The notes: generated by a model from the letters alone, not told the origin. Positions 48,201-61,196 are shown, counted from the stretch's first letter. The stretch is DNA of 64,000 nucleotides from Cyclina sinensis (GCA_012932295.1 JAAONU010000001.1:50007134-50071133); one strand, 5' to 3'. Numbers and translations: made by a program.

Positions 48201-49758
48201 AGTAGCAGTAGTAGTAGCAGCAGCAGCAGCAGAAGCAGAAGCAGCAGTTACTGTAGCAGTAGCAGTAGCAGTAGCAGTAGCAGCAGTAGTAGTAGGAGTA
48301 GTAGTAGTATTAGTCTTAATAGTCGTCTTAGTCATATGCGTCGTCGTCGTAGTCATCGTTGTTGTTGTTAGTCGTCCAGTTGTAGTCGTACTCGTATATT
48401 TTATTTATATTTATATTATTAGGTAATATTCTTTGCAAAGTACTGGTACTAATGTTATTGAATGATTCTGTATTCTGTGAAAAATTTTAATAAATTACTT
48501 TGCTCTTTTATTACTTTCAGATACTTATTGTGGCCGTTCATATCAAGTCGTCCTATGGTATGCTACCAGATGAGCAGAGCCTATACGATACTGTCAAAAC
48601 ATATTTTAATCTTGGATATACGTATTCGAAAATGACTGGAATGTTTTTGTTTGTTCATCATATTGTAATTTCCAAAACCAAGATAAAAAGAATGCTTCGA
48701 CGTTTGAACTTGCGTAGACGTGAAGAAAGCAACCCAGTGGATATTGCCCGTGGAATAGTACAGCTACATCGAGAGGGGTATTCCGAACTAGGTTATAGAG
48801 CAGCATGGAGAATGCTTTTTTGAGATATGGAATCAGAGCACATCAAAATACAGTGAGGATTTGTCTTAGAACTTTAGACCCTCGTGGAGTAGTCAGTAGG
48901 AAAGCAAGACGATTAAGACGTAGACAATATTTCAGTCGAGGCCCAAACTTTTTAATTCATGTCGACGGATATGACAAATTAAAACCATTTGGAATATCAA
49001 TTCATGGAGCTATAGATGGATTTTCCCGAAAAATTCTATGGTTGAAAGCTGCACCATCAAATAAAAACCCTGCTTTTGTTGCGTTTTATTTCATGCAACA
49101 TGTAAAGAAACATGGCCGTGTACCAAGAATGGTAAGGGTTGATGCAGGGACTGAAAACTGTACATTAGAGAACCTTCAGATCGCTCTTAGAATGTCCCAT
49201 ACTGATAGCATTTCAGGGTACAATTCTGTTTCTGTTGGGAGATCAACTGCAAATCAAAGAATTGAAATGCTTTGGAGTTTTCTCTCGAGAAACTTTACTT
49301 GTTATTGGAGGAACTTCTTTAAAGATTTGATTGATCAAAACCTTTTCGATAATACCGATCATTTGCATATCGAATGCCTTAGACTTTGTTTTATGCCTCT
49401 CATTCAAAATCATCTTGACAGTTTTAAGAAATCATGGAATATACATACAATTCGAGCACAAACTTATTGCGAGACTGTAACGGGTAAACCCAACATGATG
49501 TATTATCAGCCAATGATGTTTGGTTGTACAGATTGTTCGTTTGAAATAAATTGTTCTGAAGAAGAATTTGAGAATCTGGTGCGGGTGTATACCGAGGAAC
49601 CACCTATGCATGGGTGTTGCTGCGAAATGGTGCAGTTGTGTGAAATTTTGACGGGGTTAAATGCACATTTCTTTAAACAACTGAACACTGCAGAACAAGC
49701 AAGCGATGTTTATCAAAACATATTATCAGCGCTTCATAATCGATTACTACAGAATTAG
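45224..49758 (+). pseudogene. IS3EU-like DDE transposase, full length with one frameshift (copy 2)
   Basis: Exon 1 is 45,224-45,247 (eight codons, donor GTATGT). Exon 2 is 48,521-49,758 after a tttcag acceptor, in the same phase. The intended product is about 420 aa. Residues about 20-110 are helix-turn-helix-like and basic. The integrase core follows with D157 (HVDGYDKLKPFG), D216 (VRVDAGTEN) and E257 (STANQRIE), and IDGFSRKILWL between the first two. This matches the eukaryotic 'integrase core domain' proteins related to retroviral-type rve/IS3 transposases. Its role is cutting and joining of element ends in the nucleus. A T-run of six at 48,816-48,821 (seven in copy 1) breaks the frame near residue 108; it may be a real mutation or a homopolymer error. 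AATAAA lies at about 50,013-50,018. Confidence 0.88.
46251..48370 (-). repeat. 2.1-kb triplet array in the transposase intron (copy 2)
   Basis: Mirror of 37,355-39,476. The minus-strand 701-codon frame (46,251-48,356) has exactly the same length as in copy 1 and differs at about five residues by eye. On the transposase-sense strand it reads as GCA/GTA/GAA triplets, with a palindromic CAGTTACTG in each punctuating unit. The array makes up roughly two thirds of the 3.27 kb intron. Confidence 0.8.
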
Positions 49759-50898
49759 TTTTTCAGTGATTTGGTAACTGAAAACGTTATATGGGGTATG
49801 TGACAACGGTAGTAAATAGGCCATGTGGAGTTGTTCTTCTTCTCTCTGTATTATGCACATGTAAATATTTTTTGATATTTGTCTGGAAATGTGTCAAATT
49901 CCCTACATTTGTTTTAATACATGAACACATATCTGATCGTTTCTGAGGTTACAACAGATTAAGAATATCGAAACATATCTAATGTCAATTTGTCATATTT
50001 GTAGAGGTATAAAATAAAAACTGAAACGTATTGTTTATGGTGAGAATATATTACTGACTACAGCTATCACTTAAGGTGATGAATAACCCCACTATGTTTG
50101 CCTTGACCTACGAAAGGATTACTTTTTAATACCGGTAATACATAATTCAATCAAATGAAGATTATAGTTAAGTAAGTTGGTAAAAAATGGACCGTAACTC
50201 CTTACTGATCAAAGCAACTTAATTTAGTCTTGTACATTTTACCCACAAGTATACCAAAATTTGTATGGACACTTAATCTGTCCAACCTGTCCAGCCAATG
50301 TAATGCTCAGCTACAAATCTAAGCTTATGGCATCCTTAGGTATTTCGTTTTTTTTTTGTAAGGCCCAAAGATTTTATATGGGGTAAAAATTAAAAAACAC
50401 AAGAACAAAATAGCGGAAAAGAGAATGGTAGGAACGACTTCTGCATGTCCGCAATAAAACATTTTTAATCTTTAAGTCTTTAGTAAACACTGCTTTGTTT
50501 ATAAATTCACCTGAGGCGATATTATATGCAAAACTGTATTTACTAAACAAAGACAGTTCATTCCCGGTTACGAAATAGGCTTTCACTGTTGTGCATATAC
50601 ACTATTTCAATACCCGGAACTTTCAAATTTTCCCCATGCTTTGAAAGTGCTTGGTTTGCAAACAGTTTTTATTCATAATTTGATCTTTTATGTATTTAAG
50701 ACAAAAACTGTCTTTGTAAGATCATCTTATAGTAATATTTAGATGACAGTGCCCCCGATTGCGCTTTCGAAAATAGGTCAAAGGTCATTCATGGGTCAAG
50801 TTCAAATAATTTTACGTCAACAGGAAGTTCTTGTCAAAAGGGATGTTGTGTTCCAATATGAAGTAAATCCATTCATTAAAACGAAGATATGGGCAATG

Positions 50899-50924
50899 TT
50901 AACCCTAACCCTAAACCTAACCCT
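50899..50924 (-). repeat. Short interstitial telomere-like run (copy 2)
   Basis: Mirror of 35,858-35,883, reading CCCTAA on the plus strand. Confidence 0.7.
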
Positions 50925-51118
50925 ATATCTGCTATCACACAAAAATCTTTGGAAATTTCATTTTGAAAATTTTAAGAACAATATATTTAAGTAACTTTCC
51001 ACGTAGAAAACATTATTTCAAACTTGTAAGATGAAAACAAAATGTACAGAAATAAAAATATCGAGTTGAAATCAAAATTGACAAAATGACCACGCAGGTC
51101 CTTTTAAGAAAAATACTC

Positions 51119-51221
51119 TGAGCCGCGTCATGCGAAAAGGGGTCTTAAAGCGATTGCGACTAGAAGGGATCCATGCTGGTCGCAAATGCTTTAAGACCCT
51201 TTTTTCGCATGACGCAGCTCA
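51119..51221. repeat. 103-bp foldback hairpin (copy 2)
   Basis: Mirror of 35,561-35,663. Confidence 0.75.
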
Positions 51222-52411
51222 TTCTATATTCATGCATACATTTTCTTGATAATGTGTGCACAAAGACAATTTTAATTGGCATCAACCTTCAAATATTCAC
51301 GTATAATAACTATGCACTTAATTTCTGGTTATGTTAACCTTCATTTGCCTTGAAAGTGTATCTTTAAGGAGACCACGTTCAAATAGAGTAATATAATATG
51401 ACCTTGATACCTAAATGACCTTTTTTGTCATGGTCAAATTTTTTAAATTGTCCTAAATGGTCCATAATTTTATTTATAGATTTGATTCATTCTTGGACAC
51501 AAGCCATGGGAGACCACCTTCATATGGATTATCATAAATCCGACATTGACCTATGATTGACCCTGCTAAATCAGCTTGTTATCAGGTTTTGTTTTCCAAT
51601 TGATATATTTGCGCGTCAGTAGCAGCCTTAAAGTAAGCAGTCTAGCAGCCCAGTAGCCTAGCATACTAAAAGTTAGCAGTATACCAGCCTTGCAGAGGAG
51701 CAGTGTAAAGTTAGCATCCTGACAGCGTAACAACCGGTTTTAAGAGTCTTTCTAACACTTGATAACTATAGCTGTATTTTAAGACAAACTGGTAAAGTGT
51801 GTAACCACAGTAGCTGACTGCCCCATAGCAGCAATGCAGCATGGGAAATTACCTATCATACAGTCGCAAAATAGTTTTAGAATAATGTTATGTATTAAGA
51901 ATGCCTTTCCGAGACTTAGAAGAGATATAGTTCATCAGTTTCAAACGAAAGCAACTCATAACAGCCTAGCAGCCTAACGTTAACACTTAACAGTCTTGTA
52001 GTCTAAGTACTAGAGGTGTTCTGTTATGTGCCGACTGGTGCTTGAGGTGACTGCAAGGCGCCACAATATTTTACGGTCTGTAGCAACATGAGGGGCTGTC
52101 TGCACAGTTAGACCTTTCTACGTAAGTTTCTAGTGACTTTCGATAACATTTGTGCAGAGCGTTTGTATTTCCCCACAAGCGACCTACATTTATTTCAATT
52201 TAAAAACTAACATGTGACCTTTACCACCATTTGACATTGACACAATTCAATGAAAAATTTTAAAACCTCTTTTAACTCTTTCATTATCTATGCCAGGACC
52301 TTAATGTTTTAACATAAGACACATCTGGATACTAGCTTATTTTATGAATTTGACATTGGTTTCAAAACATGTCTTGTGCTGACAATGCAACTTATAAACA
52401 ACACTACAAAG

Positions 52412-53000
52412 AATGGTTTCTGTTTTATTTCAAATAAAAATATAAAAAAGAAATAACAGATCACACTAAAAATTACGATTTTAAAATTTTGGCAGAACTA
52501 ACCAACATACATCAAAGAAAATTGTAACTTCAAATTCACAAATTGGAGAAAACTTATTTATCTTTTCCTAACCTAGTTTAGGCTAAGAATCAACAAAATA
52601 CTTATACATGCGAAACCTTTGTTTCTGTTCTATTACAATAGAAAAATATGAAAAGAAACACAGATCACACAAAAAATTATGACTTTGTAGTGACTTTAAA
52701 ATTTTGGCAGAACTAACTATCATACATCAAAGAAAAATGTAACTTCAAAATTACTAATTGGATAATTTTCTATTCCTAACCTAGATTAGGCTAAAAATCA
52801 ACAAATTATTTATATACTTTGTTTCTGTTTTATTACAATATAACAATATGAAAAGAAAATACAGATCACACTAAAAATTATGACTTTGTAGTGACTTTAA
52901 AATTTTGGCACAACTTACCAACAAACATCAAAGAAAAATGTAACTTCAAAATTACTAATTGGATAAGACTGATTTTCTATTCATTGATAATCAGCAAAAA
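52412..53000 (-). repeat. Three tandem ~200-bp units (copy 2)
   Basis: Mirror of 33,780-34,370. Unit number and order are unchanged. Confidence 0.75.
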
Positions 53001-53538
53001 ATTGAATAACTGAAATTTAACATATAATCATTATACATGTAAATTAATGCCTGATATGGCTAACTTCAGAGTAAGGATCGACAGGTTTGTAAACTGTGTG
53101 TCTTAAAATCATTCAAAGTCTTATAACTTTAAGTAATCAAACGTAAGTATAGGAAAAGTATATATTTTGAAAAGGTCTTTTCAATATCTTTTGAATTTAA
53201 CACTTTTGACACATTTTGGCTACATAATGAAACGAAAACTTCAACATTTTAGGTGAACCCTTATGTTTTGAGTGGAGCCATGAAACTCATCACTTCAAAT
53301 GTGACCGAAATTCTTTTGCATATTATAGGCCACATATAATCCCATGAATGGTGTCGCAGATGTTTGAAATTAAGTACTTGTAAGAGTGAAATAATGATTT
53401 TAAATGCAGAATTTACACACATGCCGGTCGTAACATTAAAACTTAAATCTGTTCCAAATAAAGAAGTAGCACGTTAAGAATTAAAAAAGTTTTTAAGACC
53501 TTTAGTGATTTTTAGGTGCACAGAACATAGTATTATAA

Positions 53539-56500
53539 TTAGCAATCCACTAAGCACATTTTCACAATTTGCTTCCTGCAAATGGGGCAAACGCTGTTGT
53601 TGACTTCAAAATGGGTCGCGCACACGCTGCAAAAAGGGTGGAAACATGGCAACAGAATGGAATTTCTTGGTCTGTCCATGCATGTGGTACATATGTCTGG
53701 CTGTACTGCTTCTAGGTCTGCCCGAAAAGTTATCTGTAGCATAAAACACTTCAATGAGACTATAGACAAATTATTGTACTTCAGTACCTGTTTATTTTTA
53801 CGAGCACCGTTATTAATTATGATTTATTTGAGACATTTTCATGTTTCTAGTACATTTTAAAGCACTGAAAATGATTACTAACGAAACTAGATGCTGTTTT
53901 CGGAGAAAAAATGCTTTTTCTCTCCACAAAATCATTGACTGGTGAAGGTCAGAACTTGTTAAATATAGATATTTGATCATTTTCTTCTAGAAAAAAATAT
54001 CATATAATTCACTTAGATACCAAAAACACAGCCATTTAATTACATAAATGTTCTTTGGTACACAACATTGGGTAACTTTTCATTGAAGTTAATTCAATAT
54101 TCTACTAGAAGATACTTAAGTTGTCATAATGCCAGTGACATTAATAATCATCTGTTAAAAGAAATGTTTTAACATACTGTCGGAGTGTCTGTTGGTACTT
54201 GTACGATCTGAACTGTCTGGGCTGGTGTCTGTTAATATAAACACATATACATGTATATTAAAGACATGAGGTTTTGAAAAAAATCATTATGCATCAGTCA
54301 TTTGAAACCACAACTCACAACCCCAACGTGAAACAAATTTCAGGACTGCAATACTTATGTTTATGCGATAATGGAAATACCGCAAGTATGTCAAAAATTC
54401 ATATACTAGTAATTTTCTACTCTCAACATGATTAATTTACAAAAATTAATCTGAATCTTAACTCTCATGAACTTGCAGACGTGTGAAAGTTGGGGTATGT
54501 ACTTGAGGGTGCACAATTCTTTTAGCTTAGCCAATTTTTGTGGGAATTCGCAACCAAAAAGGTAGTAAAATGTACCAAGAGAGCCATGATGGTCCTTTTA
54601 TCGCTCACCTGATTATGCAGGCTCAATACCATATTATTTGGGGTGTGTGACCTAGTTTTTGACCACAGATAACCCATATTCAAACTTGACCAAGAAATCA
54701 CCTAAACAACCTTTCTGACCAATTTCCATGATATTTGGATCAAAACAGTAGCCACTAGAGTGTAAACAAAATTTTTCTAGCTCCTGTGACCTAGTTTTCA
54801 TCCGAGATGACCCATGATTGAACTCATCTGAGCAATTACTTAGACAAGCATCCTGCCCAAGTTTGATGATGATTGAGGTAAAAATGTGACCACGATGTGT
54901 TAACGAACTAAATGTGGAGGGACAACAGACATTTAACAACTTTTCCTACAACTTTTCCTACGTAACGCCTTCACCTTACACCTTTTGACCCCAAAGTAGG
55001 TGTGGCAAGAAGAGCTCATAAAGATGCATGTTTACATGAAGTTTCATGGCTCTAGGTGAAAGCATTCTAATTTTACGGCCTTTTGAAAATTTTCCCGTGA
55101 GGTTAAGGTGACCTTAACCTTTGTGTGTGAGGGGGGGGGGGGGGGGTAAAGCTCATCATGATGCAATTTCGAAGTTTTAGGTTTTACGGCCATTTGAAAT
55201 ATTTCCTATAATTCTAAAATATATAAAATTTAATGAGCTGCAGACCTGTAATATCTTTTGAAAAGCTAATTTCTTTTTTACCTCCCTATATATACCAAAA
55301 CTGGCTAAAACGTTCGTATTTTGATACAAATGCTTTATGCAACTTATAATGCTGACACACCTTCATTTGGGCAATAGTTTTGCATTCTAAGACCATGAAA
55401 ACTATGAGGCATGGGGATTTTAAAGGTATGTTACAGAAGGACTGGCAGACAGACGGGGCAAAAACAATATAATAAAAATTATAATTGCATGAAAAAGTTA
55501 CATTCGTTTACATACTTATACGTATTTAATCGTTTATAGTTAGAAATTTGATTTCAACGGCTATAAACTGGTGTATTCAGTAAGTTTCATCAAATATTAA
55601 AACACAGATACATATATCACATTCGTTGTCTCTAACATTTAACGTTGGAATTTGAGTATAAACAATTAAATTAAATGAAGTCATAGGTAACTAACCTTTT
55701 TCTTCTTCCATTTGTTTGATTGGATTGATTCCACAAGTTTCACCATGTCCTTGTAATCTGCAAATTAATGAATTAATTGTAAAATGAAATACTATATTTT
55801 ATATTATAAAATAATATATACTTTTAAATAATTATTTACAAGACTATTGCCAAGCAATAAAAGTCCCCTACCGGAATGTGCCTCTGTCACATGAAAAAGA
55901 ACCAAAATTTGAAGAAAAAATTGACATACATAGATTTTAAAGTTATGACAGGATCCCAATTTTTATCACCATTTTTGCTCTATTTTCAGTCTATTTGTTG
56001 CCAAAGCAACCAGATTTGTTGACAGAACAAAATAACATGACGTGCATAATCTCCATATTGCCATCTATCCATGTTTCAAGTTTCATGAAAAAATATTAAG
56101 TAGTTTTAAAGTTATGACAGGATCCCAATTCTTATCACCATTTTGCTCTAAATTTTAAGTAAAAAAGTTTAAGATTTTTTTTTTATAAATTTCATTAACT
56201 AAATTGTAATGACGATTTAAATCAAAAAGTTACTTTATATTACCCCCCTTTATTTATATAACAGATTGTGCCTATAAGACATCATTTCTCTTATATACCA
56301 TTGCCACGTGCCATGGTGGGTGTTGTTTTTTTTGTGAACTGGATACAGAACTATGTAATTTTCAGACTTTTACCGTTAGTTTTTTTTTTGAGGATCCAGT
56401 CTTATTTTTTTTTTTTTTAAAATGAAAACAATACTTTGCCCATAGACATTACTGTTAACTCTAACATCAGTTATCTCCCTTAACATTTTCTTTATTGCAG

Positions 56501-59303
56501 AAAAGTCTATGGTAAAACAGTTTTATTTCTGACGGGAATTTTGTGGAAAAATATTATCTAGATACGCTTTCCAGTGATGAGATATGAACTATGTCTATAA
56601 GGGATAGACTACCTTAATTTACTAATCTAGAAATTTGTTGATTTTTTCTTTTTCATAAAGTAAAATTGCCTATCATAACCAAATATAAATTCCTGCAAAT
56701 ATTCCTTCTTATACAGTATAAATTGACTCAAAAGTCTTAAAGATAACCTTCTTCTTTTGGTTTTCCATTTCCTCCATCTGCAACATTTGCAGCCGAACCT
56801 CCACCTAGAGTTAATTATAAGTTAAATTAATTATAATCATTAAGGACATTTAGCAATATTATGTGAACATGCAGACAGACATCTTCTGCTGTCAAGACAG
56901 AAATTCTGATTATTTTTAGAAACAAAAGCTCTAATAGACCTATGCAAATCAAAAGAGGGGCAGCGTGGTCGTGTGATTAATGCGTTCAACTGGTAAGCAT
57001 TTGATCGTGGTTCAAACCCCTGTCAGCGGAATCTGTTGTTTCCTTCAGCAAGAAACTTTTTCGTTGCTCAGTACTGCTTGGTACGAGGAACAGACCCAAG
57101 TGTGTTTTAATAAGTGGTAGAGCTTTGTACACAATCAAGCTCAAACAAATTAGTATAAACTAAAGACATTTAAATAGGACCTAGGTGTAAGCTATACTTT
57201 AGTACATGTATTCAGGCATCATTTCAGTTATGAGAAATTATGTTCTGTCCAAAGAATCCATGCTTGAAAAACAAGTGAAAGAGCTATCTGTTACATTCTT
57301 CAAGAAATGGGACTCTAATAAGATTGTGTTTGACTCTGCTCATCATCTCATGCTGGTGAACATGAAGAATTGTCTTTGAGGGATATTAAACATAGGACCC
57401 AAACAACTAAAATGAGCCCTATTTTTATCTTTGATCTACATGTGATCTTGCCCTTGAAGCTAAGGTCAGGAAGGTGTTGCTCTTTTTAAGAGTTTTAAGA
57501 GTTTCATAAAAGTACTTTACTGATTATAATTATGACATAAAGTATATGTTTGATAGTGTTTTAGGAATAATTTTTTTCAGTAATTTTCTAAGTCGGAAAG
57601 GGGGATTAACTCTTATATTACACCGGATAGACTGATCCTCGCATTTAAATGGAAGATGGTCATCATGTTCTACAAGTGAATCAAGATTTTCAAGTTGAAA
57701 GCTTTGATAGTGATTGACAAAATCACAGTGGAAAATTTGTCATTATTTCTATGTTCTAAATTGACACAAGAGCACATAACTCCACAAATACATGTCACAG
57801 GGTAAGCAGCTTTATCACAATTGACTCGCCTTGTGATACTGAAAAAGTACATGTATTTTTCAAGTTTCAAGTTGATACCTTTGTCTTCGAGAAAATGGCT
57901 TGCATGAAAAACTTAACGCAGATGCATATGCACACGATCAAGTGAGACAATACCTAAACATTTTTCTTGGAAAAGTCAAGCTAAAAATGTTAGAAATCAA
58001 AAAGCATTGATAAGTTTGAATATTTAAAACTGTAGAAAGGCTAAATGTAGAAAAATGTTTGCCTTCCCTTGGACCTACCTGCAAGCGGATTCCACATTTC
58101 ATCTTCATGAAGCACCATAATGGCAGTATTTGGCTGTAACACGGTGAAGTAATCTTCATCAACTTCCACTCCATCTTCATCTAACACTATTGTGATTGTA
58201 TTATTAGAAGGAATATTGAACTTCTGTTTACCTTAAAATAAATATGTATTACATATTTACAAAGAAGTCTACCACTGAGCTAATCTGACTCCAAAATATC
58301 TAAAATAAACCTGGCATAGAAAAATTCCAAGGGTCCCACCGGGATCAAACCCCAGATCTCTTGAAACCATAGGCAGACACTCTTACCGCGTCACTAAAGG
58401 GTAAACCCAACAGCAAAGCTGTTGGAAGTGGCCTATATACCTACAACCACAACATATCTTTCAAATAATGTGCTTGCAGTTGAATGCACAAGGCCGATGT
58501 CTCTGCATTTCTGAGGTCAAGGGTAATGTCAGCAGTTTTCATTTTCAAAATTTATACATTTATAAGCAAAAATTCTTTATTTTAATAGATTATATTAATA
58601 GGAGAGATCATGTTTGCAAACATTGCGTAATTTTTTCGTCTGATAAGACATTATGTCGGTTGGCAGATGCCAATAGACCGTATTTTTATGGTATTGGTAG
58701 TGTTTTTCTATGGGTCATAGCTTTCTTTATATTCAACATATTTTTAAAAGCTTTGTATCCATGAAAAGATAAATAAACTAACAATTTATTCATTAATATA
58801 TATTTTATTTACAGATTAAAATGAACGAACTATGAAGACTTAACTTACACTGTTTTTCTAAACAGTTTACGCGGTCTCCCGGCCGTACGAAAATTTAAAT
58901 GTCATTAAAAATGGTTTTTCATTTTTAAATGATATTTTAATATAAAAATTATTAGTAATTCATAACCATTTAAATTTTGAAATTCCATAAAATAGCAAAA
59001 AAGTTATAAAAGTTTAAAAACTCTTGTCCTGTACACAGCCATTGTTTATGTTATTGTTTTTGCCCACCAGACATCGCACCTGTTTTGCCGTGTGACGTCA
59101 CGCCGATCTCTTTCTCTGACCGTTTATGCTAGTCACGAGATCGCAAATACCGGTTAAAAAACATGAACTTCGATGGAGTAACTTACATTTTTCCGTAAGT
59201 TGATCAAATGGGACACTACAACCCCTTTTCTAACGCTTCTATGTGCATCAAACAATTTGAGAGGAATTTTCCTGCATTTTTCTTCTGCAAATTGCTGCTC
59301 CAT
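53539..59303 (-). CDS. CIDE-N domain / RING finger protein (cargo gene, copy 2)
   Basis: Exons on the minus strand, in transcript order: 59,303-59,187; 58,223-58,079; 56,804-56,748; 55,757-55,696; 54,228-54,178; 53,733-53,539. All splice sites, phases and exon lengths equal those of copy 1, and the product is again 208 aa with CIDE-N then C3HC4 RING. The RING exon is identical in amino-acid sequence to copy 1. Introns differ by only a few small indels, mainly within homopolymers. The frame is kept in both copies although the transposase is broken in both. This is compatible with recent duplication and does not by itself show selection. Confidence 0.85.
54576..55465 (-). repeat. Nested dispersed repeats in intron 4 (copy 2)
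   Basis: Mirror of 31,320-32,210. The frame at 54,652-54,939 lies inside this repeat and is not a gene. A G-run at about 55,132-55,146 mirrors the C-run in copy 1. Confidence 0.6.
56950..57028 (+). repeat. tRNA-derived SINE in intron 2 (copy 2)
   Basis: Mirror of 29,757-29,835, here on the plus strand (gcagcgtggtcgtgtg ... gtggttcaaacccc). Confidence 0.55.
58468..58764 (+). CDS. Possible terminal exon of a tail-anchored protein (copy 2)
   Basis: The 98-codon frame is identical to 28,021-28,317 of copy 1, with a hydrophobic C-terminus and an AAATAAAC signal about 10 bp after the stop. It lies antisense in intron 1 of the cargo gene and downstream of the transposase on the same strand. No family was recognised, and it may not be a gene. 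Confidence 0.25.
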   Translation: MCLQLNAQGRCLCISEVKGNVSSFHFQNLYIYKQKFFILIDYINRRDHVCKHCVIFSSDKTLCRLADANRPYFYGIGSVFLWVIAFFIFNIFLKALYP

Positions 59304-60264
59304 GTCTGAAAAGTAAATGGCGTCATTTATACAAGGGGAGTAAACTTTGATTTATTGACTAAATGATTAAACACGGTGTAAAACTACTAAGTTTAGATTT
59401 TGGCAATAAATCATTTATAGAACTGAGATGCTAAGAGGGAAACCCAAAATAGTCATACACTTGGGAAAAACGTGGACATGTCGAGATGACATTGAAAAAC
59501 AAACAAGCCCCTCGCCTTTGGGAATGAGCACAATAAATTTCAGAGAACACAGCGATCTAAAAAAGACAACACTTAAACCACTGGAGAATAGCATATTTCC
59601 AAACCAGAGGAAAGAGTACAATTTTTTCCATTTAATGCTTTAAAACATTTTGAGGCTAAGAATCCGATAAAATTTACACTTTCTAGGCTAAAATTTATAT
59701 AACAAAATTACAATTTGTGTCACTGATACCTTGAACAAAATATGCTTAGGAGTTGTAGTGTGGCACCTAGTCCAAACAATTGTACGCTACAGTACACATA
59801 AAGCTCGATCTAATTTGGTTGGACGATCTCCAAATTTCGGGCAATATTAAATCAACATGTAGAAGGGATTGCCCGTACGTTTCATATATTTGACTAGGGT
59901 TCCACCAAGCCCATAAACTCCCGGAAATTCTGATTGTCAACATTTTTCGACTAAAGAGGGGGTCTGGAATTTAAATTATATATATTATTTTAAAAACCAA
60001 TTTTTTTCTCTCCAACATACTCTGGAGGCAACATACAATTGTTTCAGATTCCAGAATGTGATGACAGCGGGGTTTTGCAGGAGGTATCGTGACAGACCCC
60101 ACGTAAATAGGACTACTGAAACCGAATAAATAAGGGGGCCGGAAGGTTACACCCTCACTTATGTAGGGTGTTTTCTCTCGACCATAAACATATTATCAAA
60201 ATTCGGAATTCTTACCTTTCAAACGATTTCCTGCTGTGTATATTCATAATATATCATGGCATTT

Positions 60265-60673
60265 CTCGACAAAAATGTAACGAAATGTGAATACACTTTT
60301 GGCATTGCGCAAACATTTTTTCATCAAATGATATGTATTAGGGAAATGCATCAAAAGTTTTTGCGGGAAGGTGTAATGTTATAGGTATTGCGTCATAACT
60401 TTTTTCGAGAAGGTGAAATGTATCACGTATTGCGTGTACATTTTTTTCGAAAAACACCTTTTATTAATTTCTCGTCAAAATATTACTCGTCATGTGCAAT
60501 ATTTCTGTTTTTGCAAGTAAACATTTGGCCAATTAACTCAAATTTTCTCGTTAATTCGAATTATTTTTTGCGAAAACACTAGGAATAGCATGCCTTTGCG
60601 CCTTAATTTTTTCGACTTGCTTAAATTTTCTCACAAAAGATCGCGCAAGAGGTGACCCATTGAAGCTTCCGTA
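60265..60673 (-). repeat. Copy 2 right TIR (cargo side)
   Basis: Reverse complement of the copy 1 left TIR with very few changes. It ends GCTTCCGTA at 60,673 and is followed by AAATCC (60,674-60,679), which pairs with GGATTT at 41,012-41,017. Confidence 0.9.
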
Positions 60674-60736
60674 AAATCCAAATCAGTTCGAGAACGGGAA
60701 ATCAGTCCAAATCAACCCGGAACGATTACATACCGT
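60674..60736 (+). mobile_element. Outer end of the split 0.93-kb transposon
   Basis: It matches 41,826-41,888 with three visible differences and ends ..CATACCGT at the same base. See 41,012-41,888. Confidence 0.7.
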
Positions 60737-61001
60737 ATGTTTATTCTCGATTTAATCGAAGCATTTAAATCATTTGATTTTATGTCCTCATCTTTTACTT
60801 CTTGAAAGCAGAAATATGACATGTAACGAATATCTAAATGGGATTGAGCATTGGGCAGTGTATTTCTTAAAGGAGAAAACATAAATAGAATTATCAAATA
60901 TGGAGTGATGACTTCCGTCTTAATATTTGTAAAGAAAAAAAAACTACTACTTTCCTGAACCTTTAAACATTATAGCAGTATTTTGTAAACCCTGATGGTT
61001 T

Positions 61002-61196
61002 ATGATTTGTTTATCTATTTGTTTATTAGTTTTTGGTAAGGTTGGGAGAAAGGAAATCGATGATATGCCTGAAGGTATCTGTAATCCACATTTGACGAGT
61101 TTAACGTCAGTTTGTACAGCGGTTGACGGGAGTTTACACTATTCAGGACAACTGTTTTTTCGGATATGTAATAATTCAGGAACACGTCATTTATAG
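61002..61196 (+). CDS. Weak candidate small secreted protein
   Basis: A 64-codon frame opens with a hydrophobic stretch (MICLSICLLVFG) that could act as a signal peptide, followed by a Cys-containing tail. The hydrophobic stretch is encoded by low-complexity 'tttgtttatctatttg' DNA, and a donor-like GTAAGG follows it. The call is weak and no family was recognised. Confidence 0.2.
   Translation: MICLSICLLVFGKVGRKEIDDMPEGICNPHLTSLTSVCTAVDGSLHYSGQLFFRICNNSGTRHL

Larger units (their letters stand above)
44716..60673 (-). mobile_element. Giant IS3EU-like DNA transposon, copy 2
   Basis: This 15,958-bp element is inverted relative to copy 1 and collinear with it. Plus-strand positions sum to 86,782-86,785 over most of the cargo side, and to 85,727 on the transposase side because of the copy 1 deletion. 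It has TIRs of about 410 bp, a full-length but frameshifted transposase (+), an intact cargo gene (-), and the same nested repeats. The two copies are nearly identical by eye, so they diverged recently. Confidence 0.9.

Noticed and set aside
26112..60673. Segmental duplication of host sequence as the explanation for the palindrome
   Set aside because: The arms end exactly at TIRs with 6-bp duplications and have unrelated flanks, which fits two transposon copies and not a chromosomal duplication.
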